Positions 1 through 9,318 of a stretch of DNA of 64,000 nucleotides are shown piece after piece. The DNA lies in the NCBI GenBank assembly GCA_027186245.1, contig CP114481.1:754001-818000 (forward strand). Direction: 5' to 3'. The notes below the pieces were generated by a model. That model ran no database searches and had not been told where the DNA came from. It saw only the letters and a list, made by a program, of their open reading frames with translations. Position 1 is the first letter of the stretch. Every line of letters begins with the position of its first letter. The position numbers and the translations under genes are program-made. Source of the stretch: Coriaria nepalensis (lineage: Eukaryota > Streptophyta > Magnoliopsida > Cucurbitales > Coriariaceae).

Positions 1-808
1 TCAATCCTCTTATATGAAAAACTCAATATTTTATCAACTAAATTATTATTATAATCTAATTACCGTCAACTTTTAATGAAAATAACACAATGTGCTATAC
101 GTGTCATTAACAAAATCAGGTCAAATATATATATATATATATGATTGTATTTATCGGATTATTAAAATTATATCGTAACTCAAATTAAACATATTTTTAT
201 TGAAATTTATGAAATCTAAGTGAAATACTATAAGTAATGTTTGTATTTGGGTAGGTGTAAAAATCTTACGTGAAATAGTATTTTATATTAAATCAAACTA
301 ATAATTGCTCGACATTATCTATATGGATGTGACTCGGATCAGGATCAATACTTATCTCTTCCCATAAGAATATGAGATAGTTGCTCTAAATAATTAGTGA
401 TTAAGACCTAAATTGTTAATTAAATTATATATGTGTTGATTAGTAAGACTAAAACATATGATTCTTGTTAATGACAAACAGAAATACCACTAAATAATTA
501 ATACATCAATAAAAAAAAAGGGGTCAAATTAATAAGAGAAAAAAAAAAGAAGAAGAGTGAAGTGAGTAAAATCCAAGTAATTAATATATGCAAAAAAAAA
601 AAAAAGTACTTGTTAATTTCTTTACATAAACACAAGAACCTCATCAGTCAAATTACAACACCAGAAAAGAAAAAAAAAATAGCAACAAGGTTTGGAGAGG
701 GAGAGCAATTATTATTATTATTATATATATTTTTTTAATTATTTTTCTCTCTCACACACACACCAAGTACTGAGCAAAATTTGGGCCATTGATGAAGAAG
801 AAGCCTAG

Positions 809-1003
809 CTAGTAAGGGACATGAGATCGGCTTGTTCTGATACGGCCATTACTATTTGAGAAGATGGAGGCAACAGAGTGAGCTAGCCCCACCACTATCC
901 CCATCTTCACTTGCCCTCTCTTTGGAATAGGACGACTAGAAATTCTTGGTGACATGCTTCCACCGTTGACCATGACTTCCCCTGATCTGCTTCCAGCTGC
1001 CAT
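809..1003 (-). CDS. Small conserved plant protein, 64 aa (copy A)
   Basis: A single-exon ORF of 64 codons with its start in the sense context AAG ATG GC. The core, roughly residues 6-50, contains SPRISSRPIPKRGQVK followed by a short hydrophobic or amphipathic stretch (GIVVGLAHSVASIF). The tail is Ser/Arg-rich and ends in SHVPY. I recall similar uncharacterised proteins of 60-90 aa in other flowering plants but know no function. The tandem partner at 3990-4181 is nearly identical in the core; the core base differences are mostly silent, which suggests the protein is under selection. A TATA-like element lies about 125 bp upstream and a G-box about 380 bp upstream. No signal peptide is evident. 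That it is translated is likely; its role is unknown. Confidence 0.75.
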   Translation of the reverse strand: MAAGSRSGEVMVNGGSMSPRISSRPIPKRGQVKMGIVVGLAHSVASIFSNSNGRIRTSRSHVPY

Positions 1004-1125
1004 CTTGATGACTCAATCAATTAAGTATGCGACGGCGGAGGTGGCGGCGGTATAAGAGTTTTTTTTTTTTTTTTTGGTTTGGTGGTTGTGTTTTGAGTTA
1101 TGGAAATTTGATGACTGGTGGTGGG

Positions 1126-1135
1126 TTTATATATA
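1126..1135 (-). promoter_or_regulatory. TATA-like element of copy A
   Basis: The minus strand reads TATATATAAA about 125 bp upstream of the copy A start codon. Copy B has a matching element at 4355-4362 inside a conserved flank. Confidence 0.5.
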
Positions 1136-1380
1136 GATGGTCTGGTAAAGAGAGAGATATTTATTTATTTATTTATTAAATATTTAATTAATGAAGGTGG
1201 GTGGCTCTTAAGTGTTACACAACCTTCGTTTCTAAGATAAATAAATAATAAAATAATAATAAAATAAAATAAAATAAAATAAAAGTGAAAGCAAAAAAGG
1301 TTATTAGTGCATTGCATATAATGCACGTAAAAAACAAAAATTGATAATATTTAATTACACTCCCAATTTGGCTTATGCTT

Positions 1381-1386
1381 CACGTG
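1381..1386. promoter_or_regulatory. G-box (CACGTG) upstream of copy A
   Basis: A palindromic CACGTG followed by GGAAATTCTTTTT, about 380 bp upstream of the small gene. Box and downstream bases are kept at 4609-4614 in copy B while the surroundings have drifted. G-boxes are bound by bZIP and bHLH factors; a role here is inferred. Confidence 0.45.
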
Positions 1387-3989
1387 GGAAATTCTTTTTG
1401 CCTTCTTTTTTTATTATTATTATTATTTATTTATTTTTAATGAATTGTTATTAGACAGAGGGAATCGCCGCCAGAGTACAACTGTCTCACTTTTTCTTTT
1501 TCTTTTTTTAATATTATATTTGTTATATTATAATTATAGTGAAGTTTATCATTTCAATGTAGGGGGGAGGCATGCATACATATCTGTGTTCACATTCAAG
1601 AGAGTTAGAATGGTCCGAACGGAAGTCCTTTTAGGACAGGTTTTGTTGTTGTTTTGCAAGACACGTTGTGATGGCTTTGATATTAAATATATTAAATTAT
1701 ATTTATTTATTAGGCTATTCAGTTAATTAATTCGCGATAATTATGCATTAATTGATTTTTATATTCAAAATATATAATATTTTATGAGATAATTATATTA
1801 AAATAATCTAAATTTTTTTATGAAGTATTTAAATTGAATTCGATTGAAAAGATCTACTTCATCTTCTGAATAGAGAAGATGAACCAGACATTGAAACAAA
1901 AAATTGAATAAATCACTATTGGAGGTCTAGTTTTTTTTGTTTGTTTTAAAGATCGATGAAGATGATGAATCTATCAAATTTGATTTTTAATAAGAAAGAA
2001 TCGAATAGATTATATCTTATTACTGCAAATGATTAGATTGATCTAATTAAATTTTTTTGTGAAAAATTAATTTAATTTATATATTTTATAAATAAATGAT
2101 AAATTAATAAAAAAATAAATAATAATTTAATGATGTAATATATTATATCAATATGTAATATCATCCTATTTGATTGAAAAATAACCTAAATGATTAAAAA
2201 ATCTAAATCAAGGCCACCTAAAAAATTTGGGAGAGAAAAAAAGGAAATGAGAAGAGGAATTTTTTTTTTTTTATATTTCAATCGGAACTAAAATAAGATT
2301 TTAAAATATAATTTTTGGAGAGAAATTCCGACCAAATACCGATTAGATGGGTACGGTTTCAATCCTAATCTTCTTAATTTAATCAATCTAAAGATCATTT
2401 TTAGCCAATGAAAAATCAAACTCGAAGTAATAATCTAGTAGTACTATAAACAACATTCGAATTCGAGGTAAAGATGCATGAATGCAGATTTTCTAAATCA
2501 CTTCCATGAACTTCAGTTTGTGGAATAATGGAAACGTGAGACTTGCTATTACTTAGTGTTTCATGATTTAGAGGCAAGTCATGGTCTTTTCAATGATCAT
2601 CCTCTCCACTAACTGAAAATGGCAGTTCTTCATTTCGTGGGTTTATTATCTCTTTTGGACTTTTAAGCTGAAATCGTGAAATGTGAATTTCAAGCAACGA
2701 ATAAAGTCGTGAATTTCAAGCACTAGAGGTAGAGGGAAAATTCAGGATGGGGCTTTCTCTTTTCTAATTTTCACATGTGCAAGATAAGTGTCACGTCACA
2801 CTCATTTGCAATTGGGAATTGCAAGTTCGTCCACTATAACTTTTCTCAAATAAGCGGTAATCAAAAGATACTACTAATCCATCAGTTTCACTCAACATTA
2901 TAATTTATTAATTTAAAATTTTAATTTTTAAATATTTATTATAATTTAAAATTTTAATTTTTAGATATTTATTATAATTTTAAATTCTTGAGAATTAATT
3001 ATAACTTATACAAAATTTTAAGATTAATTATAATTTCCTAATTAAAAAAGAAAGCCTTATTATATATATATATATATCATAAATACTTTAAATCATTTTG
3101 AAAATGAAATTTTAGATAATTATCTTATTTATGTAAATATAAAGTGATTCCTGAGTCATTTGGTAAGAAGATAAGAATAAATGAGTTATTTATATTTATA
3201 TAATTATTAATATATTAAAAAAAATGATTACATTAATTAATTTTTATTTAATATTAACTATAAATTTGTATAGAATTTTACCCATGTAATCGGGATATGA
3301 TCTAATTTGGATTCAGTTATAATTTTGCTAATATTTTCAAATATCATATTATTATAAAATGAATATTTTAATAAATTCAGTTTATTATAAATCCATTCAT
3401 TATATTTATATTTATTAATTTCATATATTATATCATTTATTTGATAATATTAAATTTATATATAATTTTAATCATTCAATTTATAATAGACTGAATGAAC
3501 CAAAAAAAATTTCCGATTATAATGCGATAAGGCGAACGTAATGTGAACCGTTAGATTGTTTCAGCGTACATCCCTACGCTTGTTTAAGTTGTTTTTTAGA
3601 TTGAACAGTCGATAGACAGACTGCAAATTTCTACTATATGTTTTACTCATTCAAACCCAATTGTACAGATTGTAGGTATTCAAATCTTTTCATGCATGTT
3701 TTTCTGCATATATATTCAAACATACTAATCATTGTTAGACAGTATTAACGTGACTCGGATCAACACTTATCTCCAAACATAATAATATGGCATAATTGCT
3801 CTAAATAATTAGTGATTAAGACATAAATCGGTAATTAATTTATAAATAAAGAGTTAGAAATTAGTATAAAATAGAGAAGTGGGTAAAAGAGCAAAATCCC
3901 ATTAATTAATGTATGCAAAAACAGCACTTGTGAATTTCTTTACACAAGCACAAGAACCTCATCAATCAATAAAAAAACAAGAAGGATAG

Positions 3990-4181
3990 CTAGTAAGGAA
4001 CATGAGATCGGCTTATTCTGCTACTGCTATTACTATTTGAGAAGATGGAGGCAACAGAGTGGGCCAGTCCCACCACTATCCCCATCTTCACTTGCCCTCT
4101 CTTTGGAATAGGACGGCCGGAAATTCTTGGTGACATGCTTCCACCGTTGACCATCACTTCCCCTGATCTTCTTCCCGCCAT
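3990..4181 (-). CDS. Small conserved plant protein, 63 aa (copy B)
   Basis: The tandem paralogue of the 809-1003 gene. Residues from SGEVMVNGG to SIFSNSN match copy A except for one Ser to Gly change. The N-terminus is shorter (MAGRR against MAAGSR) and a few residues before the shared end SRSHVPY differ. In the core I count about five silent base changes and one replacement, consistent with purifying selection after duplication. It has its own TATA-like element (4355-4362) and G-box (4609-4614). The function is unknown; the small size and conserved Pro/Arg-rich core could suit a regulatory peptide or a small adaptor, but nothing in the sequence decides this. Confidence 0.75.
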   Translation of the reverse strand: MAGRRSGEVMVNGGSMSPRISGRPIPKRGQVKMGIVVGLAHSVASIFSNSNSSSRISRSHVPY

Positions 4182-4354
4182 CTTGATGATTTACTCAATT
4201 AAATACTCCTTCTAGTTCAAGAATTGTAAGCAGAAAAGTCTTTTTGTGCAGCAGCGGAGGTGGCAGCACCGGCGGCGTTAGAAGAGATTTTTATGCCTTT
4301 ATGGTTCGGTGGTTGTGTTTTGAGTTATTGAAATGTGATGGCATGATGGTGCGG

Positions 4355-4362
4355 TTTATATA
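4355..4362 (-). promoter_or_regulatory. TATA-like element of copy B
   Basis: The minus strand reads TATATAAA about 175 bp upstream of the copy B start, in a flank shared with copy A. Confidence 0.45.
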
Positions 4363-4608
4363 GATGGTTTGGTTAAGAGAGAGAAAGATAAAGTTTTTTT
4401 TTTAATTTTTAAATATTAAATATTTAATTAGTGAAGGTGGGTGGCTATTGATAATTAGAAAATAATAATAATATAATAATAATAATATAATAATAATAAT
4501 AAAAGGGAAAGCAAAAGGCTTAGTACATTGCATAATGCACATAAAGTATATACAGAATATTATAATATTTGTATGGTTTGGATCTAAACTCCAACTTGGC
4601 TAATGCGT

Positions 4609-4614
4609 CACGTG
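4609..4614. promoter_or_regulatory. G-box (CACGTG) upstream of copy B
   Basis: CACGTG with the same downstream bases as in copy A, about 430 bp upstream of the start codon. It is retained in both duplicates. Confidence 0.45.
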
Positions 4615-5716
4615 GGAAATTCTTTTTATCTTTTTCTTATTTATTTATTTATTTATTTTAATGAATTGTTATTAGACAAAGGGAATCGCTGTCTCACTTT
4701 TTTTATTTTTAGTTTTTTTAAATATATATTTATTATAATGAATAGTCAATTTTATTAATTTGATGTATGGTGAAGGTGTGAACACATATTTGTTTGTGTT
4801 CACGAGAGTCAGAATGATCGGAACGGAAGTCCTTTTAGGACAGGCTTTTGTTGTTGTTTTCGAAGACACATTGTGAAAGCTTTGGTATTAAATATATAAT
4901 TTTTTTTTATGTTTTAGGGATAATTGTTCTATTTATTTAATTAATTGGGGTAATTATGCATTAATTGATCTTCGTATTAATTATAATCAAGCCAAGCCAT
5001 TAAAAAATAAGAGAAATTTTCAAATTTTTTATTTTATTATATAATTATTATCTCGATGAACATAAAAAAAAAGCTTACCAAGTAGTCAATTTCCAGGGTC
5101 TCATTTGATATCAATCCAAAGATCACTTTTGGCCGAAGAAAAATGGGACTCATAGTAACAATTTAGTACCATAAACAACATTCGTATTCGACAAGAAAAG
5201 AGTAAGTTTTCTACATATGAAATCGCATCATCGTCCACATGGGAATTGAACCATCACAAAATTTTAGAAGTCAAATTGATAGATAGTGTTATATAACGAT
5301 TGTCAATGAAGCAATAGTAGTGTGTTATTATGGCAATGACTTTCACTTTTAGTGACCATCGTTTTAGTAACCTATTAATGTGGAGAAGATGCATGAATGA
5401 AGACTTCCTAAACCACTTTACCCGTTCTTGCTTTTAATAGCGTTTCATGATTTAGAGGTAGTCACGGTCTTTTCAATGGTCCTTTCTCTCCACTAAACTG
5501 AAAATGACAGTTCTTCGTTTTGTGGGTTTATATAAACTCTTGAGGAGTTTAGCTGAAATCATTGATTAAATGGTTTGACCCAGCAACGAATATGTCGCGA
5601 ATTTCAAGCACTAGAGCAGCAAATAATGGAGAGAGCTTTCATTCCTTTCTCTTTTCTAGTTTTCACATGTGCAAGATAAGTGTCATATCACACTTATTTT
5701 TTTTTTAGCTCTTTAG

Positions 5717-5887
5717 CTCGCTAAAGATTACGTGAAGCCTAGTCAATTGTCTTCTATGGAATCTGAACTGTTCAATCGGCTTCAAGCTGGAGATCCGGTT
5801 GATGCTGTTATCAAGAAGAAGGAAACAGTTAATTCAAGGTTCATTGCAACAACTTGTAATTCAGCTAGAATAAGGAAGTATAATTAG
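5717..5887 (+). pseudogene. Exon-like gene fragment, unrecognised
   Basis: A pyrimidine-rich tract ending in TTTAG is followed by 57 open codons up to a TAG. The peptide starts LAKDYVKPSQLSSMESELFN and goes on with RLQAGDPVDAVIKKKETVNS; this reads like real coding sequence, with balanced composition and a Lys/Glu-rich helical character, rather than random AT-rich DNA. No matching upstream exon is visible, and the 3' side runs into repeats. I cannot name the family. It is probably a captured or orphaned exon at the end of duplication unit B. Confidence 0.4.
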
Positions 5888-6029
5888 ATCAATTGGAATT
5901 AAGTTAAAATTAATGAATAATCAAGAAAGTTCTCTCTCTCTCTCTCTAAATCTTCCAAGTAGTTCGTTCTAAGGCTAGAGACTCAATATAGCATTGACAC
6001 ACAATCATAGAAAATATCTTATATTTAAA

Positions 6030-6475
6030 AAATAAGATTTAAAAACTTAATATATAAAAAAGTTGAGTTAACTATCTTCATTACTAACTGATTTTGAGTC
6101 GCAAAACTCATATTTTTACATAGTATTATAATCAAACTCAACTCAACACATGATTTGATTAACTGGTTTATGTGCTCTATGAATAAAATATATTCTAAAT
6201 CTAAAATGGAAGTCTTGAGAATCTAGTATAAAAAGAAATTTGGTACACTCCTCTCATTGGTAACAGATTTTGATATGATAGCTCATATTTTTATTCAGTA
6301 TCAAAACTAATTTCAACACGTAATTAGACTAATTGTTAAATATATTTCACGTCACTCATATAAAAAATAACATTATACATGAAAAGACATATTAAAAATA
6401 TATCACTCAAATAAAAATTTCAAAAATTTAATATATAAGAAAGAGTAATTAAGTTATTTCATTACTAATTAAGTA
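6030..6475. repeat. Decayed LTR-like repeat, about three partial copies
   Basis: The motif order is: TTAATATATAAAAAAG, then CATTACTAACTGATTTTGAG, then a CTCATATTTTTA-like block, CAACACATGATT and a segment like CACGTCACTCATA. It recurs at about 6030-6190, 6205-6370 and 6390-6475. Related copies lie at 44885-45225 and about 52790-52880. In reverse complement the ACCAATTGGTAATGAGATGAG-like pattern resembles sequence common in plant LTRs. No TG/CA termini or coding domain were identified. Confidence 0.45.
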
Positions 6476-6499
6476 GGTCGGTCATCCTATGAACTCTTG

Positions 6500-6675
6500 G
6501 GCCCATAGCCCCTTTACTTGAACAATCCGAGATGGGCTTTTGAGTCCATTATACGATGAGAGCACGTTACCGGCCCATCAGCCCTTTGACTTACTTTTTT
6601 GTCAAATCGCTAGCACGTGGCCCTGAGGCCGTAGCGATTACTGTTTGTTATCAGGACCACGTGGAAGATTTGACC
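6500..6675. promoter_or_regulatory. Cluster of TGGGC and CACGTG motifs without an obvious gene
   Basis: This GC-richer island holds several site-II-like motifs (TGGGCCCA, GATGGGCTT, GGCCCATCAGCCC), two ACGTG cores (AGCACGTGGC near 6611 and ACCACGTGGA near 6657) and TTGACC/TTGACTT W-box-like motifs. Such clusters are usual in plant promoters. The nearest downstream gene on either strand is at 7892 (+). It may be a relic promoter. From 6675 to 7891 I see only AT-rich spacer. Confidence 0.25.
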
Positions 6676-7891
6676 TTGTTGACCACAATGTAATTTATGA
6701 AGGGACTGAATCGTTAGCTCAAATATTTTCATGCACGTTTTTCCACATATATATCCAGCTGCAATAATATCAAAATCTAATTAAAGCATAGTAATTACTA
6801 ATTAGTGTATGCTAATCTGTACTTTAAGTCTAGCTCAACTATACAACTTACAATAAATTAAGAATATATTTTTTAATAAACATAATTTATATAAGTTAAT
6901 TAACTTTATCACACTTAAAAAATATTACAATTATTATTTTAATAATACCATAAAATAATATTTATAATTATAATAAAAATTAATATATCAAATAAATATA
7001 AATCATATCTTTATAATAAAAAAAAATATATACCTCAAAATTTAATACCAAGACTTTATGGCATGTAAAACATGCATATGCTTCATACTTATGAATTAAT
7101 TTCACTTCATGAAAAAACAAAATATATATTAAAAATAAAAGCAAAAAATAAAAAAAAAATTATTTTCGTATTTAATGAAATTGATGACTCTAAGCTCTCC
7201 ACATGAATGCTCATGTTGACAAATCTCAAAGAATATAAAAAATAAGTAACCTTTTTTAGATCTACTTAAATGAATTTTATAAAATTATGACTATAATAGA
7301 TATTGACTGTTAAATATTAAATATTACGTTTATTTTTTTTTTCTCAAAAATTTAAAATTAATATCTATAAATTCGATTAATTACGATGATAAATTGCTTC
7401 CCCTTTCAAAAGATTTTCCTTAAAATCAAATTTTATAGTCTATATAGTCTATAATACTATATGGCTGTCGAATTCTTGATGAAAGTTACTTACCCACTAA
7501 GATTTTTATTTATTTTAACGTTTTTTGGGTACTCATTGTCATTGCCAAGTGCAACTAGTAGACCTACGTACCTCCACCTCTTCATCCCCACTTGGATGAA
7601 TAGAAAAATATTGAACCACACCAATATAAAGATGATATAGAACATATTTACTAATTGATATGAATCATATGAGTCATAATAAAATGATAAATTGAGTTCA
7701 TACAAAATCTAAACCCTCTAATAATCACTTTCTCTATTTATGAAAGTCCTCAACTGTCCCCTCCAACACCCTCCCAATAAATGCCTTTTCTCTAACTACT
7801 ACTACTACTCCTTTCCCTCCGTAACCCATTTTCTCACTTCCACCCCGAAAGAAAAAGAAAGAAGAAGAAGAAGACACCCTTACTGAAAAAA

Positions 7892-8284
7892 ATGAACACT
7901 TCCATAACCACAACATCCATTCTCCTCCTCCTCCTTTTGGTCCTTACTACTTCACTCAATCTAGCATCCGGTGATGATGACGGTGGAAACTTCGGGCCCG
8001 GCAACGGGTTTGGAGTGCCCGGATTTGAAAAGGGTTGGGGCAATGGGATTGTGGGAGGCGGGTATGGATCCGGGTATGGAGGACCAAGTGGAGGGAGGTC
8101 TAAGAATGGGATCATAAGGAACACGGTGGTGTGTAAAGAGAAGGGTCCTTGCTATAAGAAGAAGGTGACGTGTCCAGCTAAGTGTTTCACTTCCTATAGT
8201 AGGTCAGGGAAGGGTTATGGTGGTGGAGGTGGAGGCGGTGGTTGCACTATTGACTGCAAGAAGAAGTGTTCTGCTTATTGTTGA
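7892..8284 (+). CDS. Secreted glycine-rich protein with eight-Cys C-terminus
   Basis: A single-exon ORF of 130 aa. Residues 1 to about 27 form a signal peptide with a run of Leu (SILLLLLLVLTTSLNLASG). A Gly-rich region follows (about 28-70). The C-terminal domain (about 77-130) has eight Cys in the order C-x5-C-x6-C-x3-C, a Gly-rich spacer of seven or more Gly, then C-x3-C-x3-C-x3-C, ending in SAYC. This matches a plant family of extracellular or cell-wall glycine-rich proteins with a conserved KEKGPCYKKK...CPAKCF block; the paired Cys suggest disulfide bonds. The start is the first ATG before the signal peptide. The cell-wall role is inferred from the family type, not shown. Confidence 0.85.
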   Translation: MNTSITTTSILLLLLLVLTTSLNLASGDDDGGNFGPGNGFGVPGFEKGWGNGIVGGGYGSGYGGPSGGRSKNGIIRNTVVCKEKGPCYKKKVTCPAKCFTSYSRSGKGYGGGGGGGGCTIDCKKKCSAYC

Positions 8285-9318
8285 AGAGTAAAGGGAGCGA
8301 TGCACGGTGGTGGATTATGAGCATACTGGTAGCCGGTTAATAATGAGTTTTTTCTTTTTATCTTCATGAATTACTACTATGTTATAAAGTATCTTGTGGT
8401 CATGTGGGGTATGAATATTTATATTATGTATTTATAGCTCTATGTCCGCCTCTCATGTTTTGGTTGATCATGAACTCATCATATAATATATGCATAAATA
8501 TGGTGTTTTTTTTTTTTTTTTTTTTTTTTTTTTTGGTATTTTATCCAAAGATTAGTGTTGATTGGACAAACTTTCTGGAATTTTTTTTCCCTATTTTAGT
8601 TAACAATATAAAATATAAAAAATTAGCTATAAAAAATTGAAATTTCCACCTCTCGCAGATATGATGGCTAACCTCTAAATATATCTAGAGCGAACAATAG
8701 ATGAAAATATCTTTATATAATATCTCGAATTCGAGACTTGACTCTCCTAGAGATTTGACCACCCAAGCAACCTCTTTGAATTGATTATAAAACAATTTGA
8801 ACTACAAATTTTGAAACTACAAATAAAAGAATAGTAAGCTCAAACTAGAAAGGAATGTAACCAAATGGACCCAAAAAGGGCCAACAAAAAACACAGGTGG
8901 AGGTGCTAATGGGGTCTAATGTAACTATTGAACTCAAGTATAATCAAATATTTCAAACCCTTACTCGATGTTGGTGTTAAATATTAATTTAATGAATTAA
9001 AGCAGAAGGCTATACCCATTTATTTAAATAAGTGATGAAACAAAGCTCTCTTGTCTACATGGAACATATATTGTTCTCAAACTACAAATATAATCATATT
9101 AGAACAAAGAAATTGACAAAAACAAAACAATCATTCTCAAACCAGAAGTTGACTCACAGATTACGAAACATGTCATGATCATATGCACCCCCAAACAAAG
9201 AAGAAGGAATGGAATCCTTGTCTCGTCCTTCGGGGAAAGCTAAGTGGTTATGTACAACCTAAATTTCTTAAATGAAAGACTACTCGTCAAATGAAGCTTA
9301 TTCTGTACGAGCCAAAAG
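8285..9318. other. Spacer between glycine-rich gene and SCAMP
   Basis: It holds the 3' flank of the glycine-rich gene, a T homopolymer of about 28 bases (around 8507-8534), and the likely 3' UTR of the SCAMP gene near 9319. No other gene is seen. Confidence 0.5.

Larger units (their letters stand above)
330..2830. repeat. Tandem segmental duplication, unit A
   Basis: This is the first of two diverged direct copies; the second is near 3750-5700. Shared landmarks occur in the same order: a segment starting GTGACTCGGATCA (330 and 3750), the small gene (809-1003 and 3990-4181), a CACGTG box (1381 and 4609), the stretch around TGAATTGTTATTAGACA (1440 and 4660), and a segment with GATGCATGAATG (2473 and 5389). 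The offset varies from about 2.9 to 3.4 kb, so indels have accumulated. The limits are approximate because I aligned by eye. Confidence 0.85.
3750..5700. repeat. Tandem segmental duplication, unit B
   Basis: The second diverged copy of the unit described at 330-2830. It carries the 63-codon gene, the conserved TATA and G-box flank, and a 3' segment (about 5160-5700) matching about 2430-2830. It is shorter than unit A after the gene because of deletions. The 0.9 kb between the units (2830-3750) is AT-rich, with no gene seen. Confidence 0.8.

Noticed and set aside
1445..1726. 93-codon plus-strand frame upstream of the copy A gene
   Set aside because: It is AT-rich and low-complexity (Leu/Tyr/Phe), and the homologous DNA in unit B is not open in this frame.
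7734..8124. Two minus-strand frames over the glycine-rich gene
   Set aside because: Antisense shadows of the Gly-rich codons; Pro-rich translation is the expected artefact.
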